Shown here in pieces: positions 15,045 through 22,466 of a DNA stretch of 36,814 nucleotides (positions are counted from its first letter, which is position 1; every line of letters begins with the position of its first letter). Source of the stretch: Flavobacteriales bacterium. GTDB lineage: Bacteria; Bacteroidota; Bacteroidia; Flavobacteriales_D; Sanyastnellaceae. The notes under the pieces are model-generated. The model made no database searches. It had not been told where the DNA came from and worked only from the letters and a program-made list of their open reading frames with translations. Both the position numbers and the translations under genes were made by a program. The stretch spans positions 1 to 36,814 of the forward strand of contig JAGQVX010000023.1 of assembly GCA_020437755.1 (NCBI GenBank), written 5' to 3'.

Positions 15045-16487
15045 GTGGAACGAATTCAGAACTATATCAACGGAGAGCTGGTAGCGCCCCAATCGGGAAT
15101 GTATATCGACAATTATGACCCTTCACGCGGCGTGGTGTACAGTGCCATTCCCGATAGTGATGAGGCCGATATCAACGCCGCTGTGGCAGCCGCCAAAAGA
15201 GCATTCCCCGGTTGGTCGAATACTCCTTACACGGAAAGAAGCGCCATCATGCAACGCCTGGCCGACCTGATTCGCGACAATTTGAATCGATTGGCCGCTG
15301 CTGAATCGAAAGACAATGGTAAACCCGTTTCTTTAGCTCGTACTGTAGATATTCCACGTGCTGAGTCCAATATCCGGTTTTATGCTACAGCCATCATGCA
15401 CTTTGAGTCCAAGGCGCACATAATGGAGAATCGGGTAATTAACTACACCCACAAAAAACCATTGGGCGTGGTGGGTTGCATTTCTCCCTGGAACCTGCCT
15501 CTGTATCTTTTTACCTGGAAGATCGCACCTGCGCTTGCCGCGGGTAATTGTGTAGTAGCCAAGCCCAGTGAAATTACGCCAATGACGGCCTATCTCCTAT
15601 CGGAACTGGCCATTGAAGCCGGACTGCCGGCAGGGGTTCTCAATATTGTACATGGATTGGGTGGGCGCGCCGGACAAGCCATTATTTCCCATAAGGATGT
15701 TGTTGCCATTTCTTTTACCGGAGGCACAGCCACGGGGGCACATATCGCCCGTGAGGCAGCACCAAAGTTTAAAAAGCTCTCACTGGAACTGGGTGGAAAG
15801 AATCCCAACATCATCTTCGCCGATTGCGATTTTGATAAGATGCTCTCCACCACCCTGCGTTCTTCATTTGCCAATCAAGGACAAATTTGTCTGTGCGGTT
15901 CACGCATATTTATCCAAGACACCTTATACGATCGCTTCAAGGATGCGTTTGTGGAAAAAGTGGCACGTATGAAAGTAGGGGATCCCTCCGACCCGGCAAC
16001 CAAAATGGGAGCTGTAGTTTCAGAAGACCACATGAATAAAATCCTTTCCTACATAAAACTCGCCCAGGAGGAAGGTGGTAAAGTGCTTACCGGAGGACAC
16101 CGCGTGCATCTCGAAGGTGAACTTGCCGGAGGTTATTACATTGCCCCTACTATAATTGAAGGGCTGGAATACACTTGCCGAACGAATCAGGAAGAGATTT
16201 TTGGTCCGGTGGTTACCCTTACTCCATTCAAAACCGAAGAAGAGGTGCTTACCATGGCCAACAGCACGCCTTATGGTTTGGCCTCAACCGTATGGACTCA
16301 GGATCTTACGCGGGCGCACCGAGTGGCAGCCCATATTGAATCGGGTATTGTGTGGATCAACTGCTGGCTATTGCGCGACTTACGCACTCCTTTCGGAGGA
16401 GTTAAGCAATCGGGTGTGGGAAGAGAAGGAGGTTTTGAGGCTTTGGAATTTTTCACCGAGGCCCAAAATGTGTGCATCGAACTGTAA
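15045..16487 (+). CDS. Aldehyde dehydrogenase, aminomuconate/hydroxymuconate semialdehyde type
   Basis: About 480 residues, full length for the NAD(P)-dependent aldehyde dehydrogenase superfamily. From the GTG start, the general base is Glu248 in SLELGGKNPN and the catalytic thiol is Cys282 in NQGQICLCGSRIF; the Rossmann contact ISFTGGTATG precedes them and EEIFGPVV follows. The combination of GQICLCGSRI and the ISPWNLPLYLFTWKIAPAL segment resembles the 2-hydroxymuconate / 2-aminomuconate semialdehyde dehydrogenase group, which oxidises semialdehydes in catechol or tryptophan (kynurenine) breakdown. No neighbouring pathway genes confirm the substrate. The GTG start gives MERIQNYINGE, the usual N-terminus; a TTG nine bases upstream is the alternative. 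It is transcribed from its own promoter. Confidence 0.9.
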   Translation: MERIQNYINGELVAPQSGMYIDNYDPSRGVVYSAIPDSDEADINAAVAAAKRAFPGWSNTPYTERSAIMQRLADLIRDNLNRLAAAESKDNGKPVSLARTVDIPRAESNIRFYATAIMHFESKAHIMENRVINYTHKKPLGVVGCISPWNLPLYLFTWKIAPALAAGNCVVAKPSEITPMTAYLLSELAIEAGLPAGVLNIVHGLGGRAGQAIISHKDVVAISFTGGTATGAHIAREAAPKFKKLSLELGGKNPNIIFADCDFDKMLSTTLRSSFANQGQICLCGSRIFIQDTLYDRFKDAFVEKVARMKVGDPSDPATKMGAVVSEDHMNKILSYIKLAQEEGGKVLTGGHRVHLEGELAGGYYIAPTIIEGLEYTCRTNQEEIFGPVVTLTPFKTEEEVLTMANSTPYGLASTVWTQDLTRAHRVAAHIESGIVWINCWLLRDLRTPFGGVKQSGVGREGGFEALEFFTEAQNVCIEL

Positions 16488-16490
16488 GGT

Positions 16491-16598
16491 TCAATCGCGA
16501 TTGGCTTTGAAGCCATTGGTAAAAAACCATCCAAACTCCCGGTCAAACCAGTTGGTCATATTCGCCAGTATGTCAAAAAAGTAGTTCATAGGCATCAT
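16491..16598 (-). CDS. Small 35-residue aromatic-rich protein
   Basis: A short frame, convergent with the aldehyde dehydrogenase and only 3 bases from its stop. The product starts MMPMNYFFDILANM and ends WFDREFGWFFTNGFKANRD. It is rich in Phe, Trp and Asn and looks like an amphipathic or membrane-associated helix followed by a Trp-Phe-Phe turn. Random frames seldom read so coherently, and the amino-acid choice is unlike the shadow frames around it. I have a vague recollection of short Bacteroidota proteins with a D-x-x-FGWFFTNG ending but cannot name a family. The start may be any of three Met codons at its 5' end. The function is unknown. Confidence 0.55.
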   Translation of the reverse strand: MMPMNYFFDILANMTNWFDREFGWFFTNGFKANRD

Positions 16599-16951
16599 TT
16601 TCACAGGACACCAGCGCGTCCATTCTTCATACAATCATAACACGTGCCTCACCCCGGAATTGGTATGTGTAAGTCTTCTCAAATGACCCCATTATTGAAT
16701 TCCAGCAGAGGTGCTTCTTAGCATGAGACGCATGAAAGGCTTGAATTATTGGTTAAGCGCAGGTTAAAAAAATCTAAAATGCCTTGAATCCTATCGCAAT
16801 TTGGCTGCTATCCATTTGCCGAATGGCACCTGAAAAAAACCACCTTCAAGGACTTTCAGGTTCACATTGTGGTGTTTAAAAAATAAGGTATCCGACGCTC
16901 AATCTCTCTCCAAAGACCTCAATTTTGGACATTGGATTTAATGCGAATACC
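16599..16951. other. Intergenic region with hairpins and one dispersed word
   Basis: This 353-base stretch separates the small protein from the coiled-coil OmpA lipoprotein. I see no gene. It contains an exact copy of the dispersed word (16814-16827), overlapping the start of an inverted repeat ACCTGAAA ... TTTCAGGT (about 16828-16861) that itself encloses CCTTCAAGG. The promoter of the downstream gene should lie near 16890-16940, but I see no good consensus. Confidence 0.5.
16814..16827 (+). repeat. ATTTGSCGAATGSC word, exact, intergenic
   Basis: ATTTGCCGAATGGC preceded by CC and followed by ACCTGAAA; the flanks match those of the copy at 6660. It is the GCC/GGC form of the stem. Confidence 0.85.
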
Positions 16952-17941
16952 ATGAAGGCAAAGATGCTAGTGCTGGCCATAGCCACAGGAATGATTCTCA
17001 CCGGTTGTGTAACCGGTCGACAATACGAAGAGCTTCAGGCTCTGAAAAATGATTTGGACACCCAAAACGACGAACTCAGCAAGAACAATGAAAGCTTGAC
17101 GACTGAAAACCGCGAACTTTCATCGCAACTCGACGATGCCAATGAACGGCTCACCGCTTTAGAGACAGACACCACATTGATGGGAAACTCGTTGCGCAAG
17201 ATTCAGGATCAATACGACAAGATCAATGAACTCAACGACATTCTCGCCTCGAAAAACTCTAAGTTGTTGCGCGAAGCCGCCGAAGAAAACAGGGCTCTTT
17301 TGAACGAGTTGGAACAAACAAGGCTTGAACTTCAGGCAAAAGAGGATTCCCTGTTGATCCTTGAAAGTGAGATCGACAAGAAAGCCAATGCCCTAAATAA
17401 CGCTAGTTCAGCATTGGAAGACCGTGAAGCACGTGTGCATGAACTGGAGCGACTCATCGCCGCCAAAGACTCCACGGCCAACGCCCTTAAGAATAAGGTT
17501 AGTGCAGCTTTGCTCGGGTTTAAGGACAAGGGACTTACCATTGAACAACGCAACGGTAAAGTTTATGTGAGTCTGGAAGCCAAGCTGCTGTTCCCTTCAG
17601 GAAGCACGGTGATCAATGATGAAGGTAAAAAAGCATTGGTGGATCTGGCCAAGGCTATTGAAGACCAGGCCGACCTGGAAATCGTGGTGGAAGGTCATAC
17701 CGACACAGATGCTATTAAGTCGAGCAGCATTCCACGAAATAACTGGGAACTAAGCGTGCTGCGTTCTACGGCAGTAATTGAGATTATGGTAGCCAACAGT
17801 AAAATTGAGCCTTCGATCCTCGCAGCATCCGGACGAAGTGAATTCCACCCTGTTGATCCCGAGGATAAAGCGAAGAATCGTCGAATTGAGATTATCCTTT
17901 CGCCCAACCTCAACGAACTCTACGAGCTCATCGAGGAATAA
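16952..17941 (+). CDS. Coiled-coil OmpA-family lipoprotein
   Basis: About 329 residues from the ATG at 16952, chosen because it gives a lipoprotein signal (MKAKMLVLAIATGMILTGC) with lipobox LTGC; a TTG nine codons upstream adds an unconvincing leader. Residues ~25-185 are a long heptad-rich coiled coil (LKNDLDTQNDELSKNN, LESEIDKKANALNN). Residues ~205-325 are an OmpA peptidoglycan-binding domain with KLLFPSGSTVI, VVEGHTDTDAI, LSVLRSTAVIEIM, and NRRIEIILSP at the end. The lipid-anchored head plus coiled coil plus OmpA tail suggests a tether between outer membrane and cell wall. It is followed by a long hairpin at 17961 and is apparently transcribed alone. Confidence 0.9.
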   Translation: MKAKMLVLAIATGMILTGCVTGRQYEELQALKNDLDTQNDELSKNNESLTTENRELSSQLDDANERLTALETDTTLMGNSLRKIQDQYDKINELNDILASKNSKLLREAAEENRALLNELEQTRLELQAKEDSLLILESEIDKKANALNNASSALEDREARVHELERLIAAKDSTANALKNKVSAALLGFKDKGLTIEQRNGKVYVSLEAKLLFPSGSTVINDEGKKALVDLAKAIEDQADLEIVVEGHTDTDAIKSSSIPRNNWELSVLRSTAVIEIMVANSKIEPSILAASGRSEFHPVDPEDKAKNRRIEIILSPNLNELYELIEE

Positions 17942-17960
17942 GATAGTACACCATCACAAC

Positions 17961-18003
17961 ACACAAACAGGCCTGTTCTCGTTGAGGATAGGCCTGTTTG
18001 TGT
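17961..18003 (+). terminator. Strong hairpin after the OmpA lipoprotein gene
   Basis: ACACAAACAGGCCT pairs perfectly with AGGCCTGTTTGTGT around a 15-base loop, 19 bases past the stop codon. The lower stem is A/T-rich on the left and T/G-rich on the right, so the TTTG tail is part of the stem. It is probably a terminator or an mRNA 3'-end stabiliser. Confidence 0.7.
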
Positions 18004-18049
18004 GATTAGTGACTTTGCCGGCGCTCTTCCGTCATAATATTTGGAAGAC

Positions 18050-18195
18050 TTGGTATGGTCAGGTAGCCTAGCCTCTTCCAACATTGTTGGCGAATTTCCC
18101 AATAGTTGATAGGGCTTTATAGCAAGGTTTAGGGTGCCAACAATGATTTAGGCGTTTAGCTGCCCTCTGATGATTTCAGAGGGCAGTTTTGTTTG
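18050..18195 (+). ncRNA. Candidate structured small RNA
   Basis: This gap between two transcripts has no credible gene but strong RNA structure. CATTGTTGGC (18082-18091) pairs perfectly over 10 bases with GCCAACAATG (18136-18145), enclosing a 44-base loop with possible inner pairs (CCC/GGG, GCTATAAAGC-like). A textbook terminator follows (18160-18195). A promoter-like TTTG (18014-18017), 17 bases, TAATATTTG (18035-18043; one base longer than consensus) lies just upstream and would start transcription near 18050. Short frames in it hit stops quickly. I do not recognise an Rfam family. It could instead be a structured 3' extension of the upstream mRNA. The 5' end is an estimate. Confidence 0.4.
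18160..18195 (+). terminator. Rho-independent terminator
   Basis: CTGCCCTCTGA and TCAGAGGGCAG form a perfect 11-bp stem with a 5-base loop, followed by TTTTGTTTG. No protein gene ends nearby on this strand (the closest stop is at 17941, already followed by its own hairpin), which points to a non-coding transcript upstream. Confidence 0.9.
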
Positions 18196-18338
18196 TGGGA
18201 GTATGCTCTTCACCGCCTGGCATTACTGCTCGAACCATGATTCCGATTGCAAGGAAATCAAACAAATGGATACCTCATTGGAGCTGCAAAAGACGCATTG
18301 CTCATGGTTCAATCGCAGTCCAGTACACCGGCATGAAA

Positions 18339-18374
18339 TGAAAAAGGGCCGACTTCCGGATGGAAGTCAGCCCG
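18339..18374 (-). terminator. Terminator of the cysteine-repeat lipoprotein gene
   Basis: On the minus strand GGGC-T-GACTTCC and GGAAGTC-G-GCCC form a stem with one internal mismatch, followed by TTTTTCATTT. It lies 25 bases past the stop codon at 18399. Confidence 0.88.
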
Positions 18375-18398
18375 ATATTATTGAGGTTGAGTATCTAC

Positions 18399-19370
18399 TT
18401 ATGGAATGTTGAACAAGAGGAATCCATTGCTGATATTGACAATAACTCCGTCAACATCGGAAGTGGTTCCAGCAAAGCTCATTACAATCACACCACCCGG
18501 ACCCGGTACATAGTTCAATACCGTGAACGTCATATTTGCAGTGGTAAGAGCTGTAGAATATGAAAAACCAACTGCATCGGTATAGGTGCAGTTTGCAGGG
18601 AGCGATGTAGGTGAAAGCGTTACAATTGCTCCGGTTAACCATCCAAATCCCGGTTCTTCGAGCACCATCGAAATTTGTTCACTGGCAAACGTTGTACCTG
18701 TAATGGTAAACGTGGATCCATCGAAATTAAAGGTCTTGTCGGCCTGCGCAATTTTCAATCCGCCGGCATTCCAATAGAGTGTATCCTGACAAGCCGGGCA
18801 CGTAGGGCCACCGCAGTCAATCCAGAACTCACCACCGTTCATGCTACCGCTCAGACAGTTACTGTCATCAGGACATGGACCGCAGGTTCCTCCACAATCA
18901 ATTCCAATTTCCTGTCCGTTCATAATGAGGTCATCACACGTCGGACATGGATCACAGTAATCACCACCGCAGTCGGCCAGTGTCACATCTGGTGCAATAC
19001 AAGTTGGGTCGGCACCATCTTCATCACCATTTGGCAAGCCATCGTCGCACAAGTCAGCACAATCGCCACAAAACGTACCCCCACAGTCAACACCCACTTC
19101 ATCGCCATCCTGGCAACCATTTGCGCATTGGTCACATTCGCCACACTCGCCGCCACAGTCTACCCAGGTTTCACCATTCTCGGGGTTCCAGAGTCCGTTC
19201 AGACAAGGGTCACACGCCGGACAAGGTCCGCCGCAATCGATTTCCTCTTCACCATTGTTTTGCTCTCCATCATAACAGTTTGGAGGAATAAGGTTGTCGT
19301 CATTCAAGCAACTGGTTAGCATGAATGAGAACATCAACAATGTGAAAACTCCACTAAAAAACTTAGTCAT
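18399..19370 (-). CDS. Lipoprotein with six cysteine-rich DCGG repeats
   Basis: About 323 residues from the ATG at 19370, chosen because MTKFFSGVFTLLMFSFMLTSC is a lipoprotein signal with lipobox LTSC; the upstream extension has no signal. Residues ~30-200 carry six variants of a unit of about 25 residues, N-G-x-E-x-x-(I/V)DCGG-x-C-x-x-C (EEEIDCGGPCPAC, ETWVDCGGECGEC, EVGVDCGGTFCGDC, a longer fourth copy ending LADCGGDYCDPC, EIGIDCGGTCGPC, EFWIDCGGPTCPAC). The acidic Asp/Asn content and paired cysteines suggest small disulphide-stabilised, possibly calcium-binding, modules. Residues ~215-323 form a beta-rich domain with no recognised family. It is probably exposed on the cell surface. It is divergent from recJ with 129 bases between. 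Confidence 0.85.
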   Translation of the reverse strand: MTKFFSGVFTLLMFSFMLTSCLNDDNLIPPNCYDGEQNNGEEEIDCGGPCPACDPCLNGLWNPENGETWVDCGGECGECDQCANGCQDGDEVGVDCGGTFCGDCADLCDDGLPNGDEDGADPTCIAPDVTLADCGGDYCDPCPTCDDLIMNGQEIGIDCGGTCGPCPDDSNCLSGSMNGGEFWIDCGGPTCPACQDTLYWNAGGLKIAQADKTFNFDGSTFTITGTTFASEQISMVLEEPGFGWLTGAIVTLSPTSLPANCTYTDAVGFSYSTALTTANMTFTVLNYVPGPGGVIVMSFAGTTSDVDGVIVNISNGFLLFNIP

Positions 19371-19499
19371 GGTATTCAAAATTTTTATTTCCGCCGAAGC
19401 GCAAAGAACGAAGATACACATATAAAGACTACCCAAGAAAAATTTTGGTTGCAAACTGAAGTGCATATTTTGTGCAATTATTAGAATTTCGAAGCCCAA

Positions 19500-21263
19500 A
19501 TGACACCATCTCTGAAAAAATGGAGGCTTGCCCCATCACTCGACACTACTCAGGTACAAGCCCTGGCAAGTCAGCTTAATGTTGATCCTTTTGTCGCTGA
19601 ACTGCTGATTCGGCGCGGAATTACGACGCTTGACGACGCCCGGGTGTTCTTTCGTCCGACGTTGCAGGATCTCCATCCTCCTCTAGTCATGGCCGACATG
19701 AAGAAGGCCGTGAAGCGCGTGGTGCAAGCGATTCACAATCGCGAAAAAGTTCTGGTTTACGGTGATTATGACGTAGACGGGACAACCTCGGTAGCCATGA
19801 TGTACTCGTTTTTGAAGCAGTTGGATGTCCCCTGCGAGCACTATATTCCCCACCGCTATCACGAGGGCTACGGGGTTTCGGCTCAGGGGGTGGCATTCGC
19901 CAAATCCGAGGGCTGCAGTCTCATGATCACCCTGGATTGTGGAGTTAAGGCTGTAGACCGCGTAAAGGAGGCCAATGAACTGGGAATCGACGTAATCATT
20001 TGCGACCATCACAAGCCCGGAACGAACCTCCCCCCGGCGCTGGCCGTGCTCGACCCCATGCGTGATGACTGCCCTTACCCCTTCAAAGGACTGAGCGGCT
20101 GTGGAGTGGGATTCAAACTTATCCAGGCTATTGTCGAAGACCAGGGATTTCCAGATGAAATGCTCTGGAGCTATCTCGACCTACTCACTATAAGCATCGG
20201 CGCCGATATCGTGCCGATAATCGGAGAGAATCGCACACTTTGCCGTTTTGGATTGGATCTCATCAATAAACATCCAAGGCCCGGTGTGCGAGCCATGCTC
20301 AATGCAGCAGGGTTCAACAAAGAAAGCATGACTATCAGCGACGTCGTGTTCATCCTTGCTCCTCGCATCAATGCGGCAGGAAGAATGGACCGGGCTGCTC
20401 ATGCCCTGGAACTGCTATTGGCACAGAATGATGAAGAAGCCCTGCCTTTAAGCCAAACCATCGAAGAGTTCAACCGAAACCGAAAAGAGCTCGATAAAAG
20501 CATCACCGAAAGTGCGTTGGAGCAAATCGCCGAAGATCCCTGGTATGAAACGGCGTGGAGTACCGTGGTGTTTGGTGCCGACTGGCACAAGGGAGTCATC
20601 GGTATCGTGGCTTCCCGGATTATGGATCAACACTACAAACCCACTATAGTATTCACGGAAAAAGAGGGAATCTTGTCGGGCAGTGCACGAAGTATCGAAG
20701 GATTGGACATATACGAAGCTCTGGGATCGTGTAGGGATCTCCTGATACAGTTTGGTGGACATGCCATGGCTGCAGGAATGACCATGAAGTTGGAGCAATT
20801 TAAGGCGTTCCGCCAAAAGTTTGACGAAGTGGTGAAATCAATGATCTCGCAAGACGACCTGATTCCGGTTGTGGAAATTGAGCATGAATTACCCTTTGAT
20901 CAGATATCTACCGCCAACTATAAAATCCTAAAACAATTTGCTCCGCACGGACCTGCAAACATGAAACCCGCGTTTCTCGCAACTCAATGTCGGGATACTT
21001 CCTATTCCCGACTCGTGGGTGGAGACTTCAGTCATTTGAAATTGCATGTGGTTCAAGAAAACGGTCGTCGTGCCATGGAGGGGATTGGGTTTAATATGTC
21101 GCACGGCTTGTCCATGCTAAAGTCTACCGAAGGTGCCGATTTAGTGTACACTTTGGAGGAGAATAGCTGGAACGGAAAGACCGAATTGCAAATTCAGGTG
21201 CGCGATATCCATTTGGCGAATGCCAACATACTTACTTCTGCAACGAGCCCGGAAATGTCCTGA
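19500..21263 (+). CDS. recJ: Single-stranded-DNA-specific exonuclease RecJ
   Basis: A 587-residue, full-length RecJ, a 5'-3' single-strand exonuclease of the DHH phosphoesterase family that acts in recombinational repair and mismatch repair. The metal-binding motifs are in order: VYGDYDVDGTTS (~87-98), ITLDCG, CDHHKPG, then INAAGRMDRA, and the DHHA1 region with WHKGVIGIVASRI, SGSARSIEGLDI and FGGHAMAAGMTM. A C-terminal OB-like domain follows. The ATG at 19500 is the only sensible start. Its last 32 bases overlap the convergent channel gene. Two exact copies of the dispersed word fall inside it (19892 and 21211). Confidence 0.97.
   Translation: MTPSLKKWRLAPSLDTTQVQALASQLNVDPFVAELLIRRGITTLDDARVFFRPTLQDLHPPLVMADMKKAVKRVVQAIHNREKVLVYGDYDVDGTTSVAMMYSFLKQLDVPCEHYIPHRYHEGYGVSAQGVAFAKSEGCSLMITLDCGVKAVDRVKEANELGIDVIICDHHKPGTNLPPALAVLDPMRDDCPYPFKGLSGCGVGFKLIQAIVEDQGFPDEMLWSYLDLLTISIGADIVPIIGENRTLCRFGLDLINKHPRPGVRAMLNAAGFNKESMTISDVVFILAPRINAAGRMDRAAHALELLLAQNDEEALPLSQTIEEFNRNRKELDKSITESALEQIAEDPWYETAWSTVVFGADWHKGVIGIVASRIMDQHYKPTIVFTEKEGILSGSARSIEGLDIYEALGSCRDLLIQFGGHAMAAGMTMKLEQFKAFRQKFDEVVKSMISQDDLIPVVEIEHELPFDQISTANYKILKQFAPHGPANMKPAFLATQCRDTSYSRLVGGDFSHLKLHVVQENGRRAMEGIGFNMSHGLSMLKSTEGADLVYTLEENSWNGKTELQIQVRDIHLANANILTSATSPEMS
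19892..19905 (-). repeat. ATTTGSCGAATGSC word, exact, inside recJ
   Basis: The plus strand reads GGCATTCGCCAAAT, encoding AFAK in frame. RecJ sequence around it is otherwise ordinary. Confidence 0.8.
21211..21224 (+). repeat. ATTTGSCGAATGSC word, exact, near the recJ 3' end
   Basis: ATTTGGCGAATGCC preceded by CC, encoding HLANAN in RecJ. It lies just beyond the point where the convergent channel gene ends (21232), so it sits in the 3' region of both transcripts. Confidence 0.82.
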
Positions 21264-22080
21264 CGTGCAAATCCCGCTGTGGGAAAGGGATACTGATGCC
21301 TTTTTCGCGAAATGCCCTGTCGATTTCCAAACGTAAATCGCTGAGGTTTACCTCAATTTCAAACGAACGCTCGGCCCAGAAGTATAGTCTGAACATCAGC
21401 GCGGAGTCACCAAAATCCACAAAATCAACCCGCGGATGGCGATCGTCAACCAGTTCGGTGAAGCGCTGAGCACAATCGAGCAACACTTCCTTCACGAGGG
21501 TGGTATCCGTACCATAAGCGACGCCCACATTAATTTGGAAACGGGTCACCTTGTTCACCATGCTCCAGTTGTTGAGCTTTTGTCCGGTAATCAGCGAATT
21601 GGGAATAATGATGTAATTGCCGTCCCGTTTGATCACCTTGGTGGTGCGGATGTCTATTTGCATCACCTTGGCCGGCATGCCGTCTACTTCGATAACATCA
21701 CCAACTTTCACCGTGCCTTCGAACAAGATGACAAAGCCCGACACAAAATCACTGAAAACATTCTGCAATCCCAGCCCGATACCCACCAACAATGCAGCTG
21801 ATCCGACCAGGAGGCCGGAAATATTGACGCCCAGCGTTTGCAGCGACAAAACGATTCCGACCGTATACAAGAAATAGCGTACCAACTTCATGATGGTGTA
21901 CTTCTTTGCCTTGTCGATGCGATCGGAACGTTTTACAGCACGAGCCAACACAATTCCGATGACGGTAATGATCACCTGAATGACCAGGAAAATCGCTGCA
22001 ATTTTGATTACGTCGAAAACAGTGAGCGCGTACTTTTCGTACCGCAACAACTCATACTGCAGAAACTCGTGCATAGTCAT
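21232..22080 (-). CDS. MscS-family small-conductance mechanosensitive channel
   Basis: A 282-residue MscS-type channel, an inner-membrane valve that releases solutes on osmotic downshock. Three transmembrane segments are visible: ~22-45 (VIKIAAIFLVIQVIITVIGIV), ~63-82 and the pore-lining TM3 at ~88-115 with the Gly/Ala pattern LVGSAALLVGIGLGLQNVFSDFVSG. The beta domain follows (VKVGDVIEVDG, IDIRTTKVIKRDGNYIIIPN, NWSM) and then the alpha-beta C-terminal cage ending in FPQRDLHVRTFPG. The start ATG at 22080 precedes a short amphipathic leader. The gene is convergent with recJ, overlapping it by 32 bases. Confidence 0.94.
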   Translation of the reverse strand: MTMHEFLQYELLRYEKYALTVFDVIKIAAIFLVIQVIITVIGIVLARAVKRSDRIDKAKKYTIMKLVRYFLYTVGIVLSLQTLGVNISGLLVGSAALLVGIGLGLQNVFSDFVSGFVILFEGTVKVGDVIEVDGMPAKVMQIDIRTTKVIKRDGNYIIIPNSLITGQKLNNWSMVNKVTRFQINVGVAYGTDTTLVKEVLLDCAQRFTELVDDRHPRVDFVDFGDSALMFRLYFWAERSFEIEVNLSDLRLEIDRAFREKGISIPFPQRDLHVRTFPGSLQK

Positions 22081-22330
22081 GGCCCGAATTTAGGAAGATA
22101 ATTGTTCAGTATCCCTGATATACGACAGGAATATCAGGCCTTTGGACCTCCGCATGGTCACCACATTAAAAAAGGACGTAAAATTTAAAGTGCTCATTTT
22201 TAAGCTGTTGTGATTTTTTTCAAAATCCTTCGAACAGAAACGAAACCAAACAGCCTAAAATGCGTTAAACCCTCTTGTAAGTTCTCATGTAGAGATAATA
22301 GATAGTTTAATTGTTTTCATTTATTTACCA

Positions 22331-22360
22331 TTGAAGGCCGTCCAACGGGATGGCCTTTAA
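22331..22360 (+). terminator. Terminator-like hairpin upstream of the thioredoxin-fold gene
   Basis: TTGAAGGCC and GGCCTTTAA form the outer stem and TCC-AACG-GGA an inner one, followed by TCTTTTC. The outer stem and the GAAGGCCGTC start are shared with the hairpin at 14612 (minus strand). Each lies upstream of a same-strand gene for an exported protein. Confidence 0.5.
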
Positions 22361-22437
22361 TCTTTTCTACCCCTCTCATCTCTGTACCTTTCCCATTCAT
22401 TTAGATTTTTTTAGCGTCAACCTAAGGTTTCATAGGC

Positions 22438-22445
22438 TACATTTG
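22438..22445 (+). promoter_or_regulatory. -7 promoter element of the thioredoxin-fold gene
   Basis: TACATTTG matches TAnnTTTG exactly and lies 21 bases before the ATG at 22467. No clear TTG is present at the expected -33 distance. Confidence 0.5.
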
Positions 22446-22466
22446 GGTGAAACAAACCACTTAGTC

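Larger units (their letters stand above)
22081..22466. other. Long divergent intergenic region
   Basis: 386 bases between the channel gene and the thioredoxin-fold gene. I see no coding potential. Contents: a terminator-like hairpin (22331-22360), a promoter element for the right-hand gene (22438-22445) and an A/T-rich stretch at 22160-22330. The hairpin lies between divergent promoters, where no protein gene needs a terminator, so a short RNA or leader element is possible. Confidence 0.5.

Noticed and set aside
18085-18093. Extra copy of the dispersed word (TTGGCGAAT)
   Set aside because: Only nine bases match and the second stem arm is missing; it is part of the longer stem of the candidate RNA.
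18170-18412. Plus-strand frame of 80 codons over the terminator region
   Set aside because: It begins inside a perfect terminator stem, runs through the convergent terminator at 18339 and into the 3' end of the lipoprotein gene, and has no start signals or protein-like composition.
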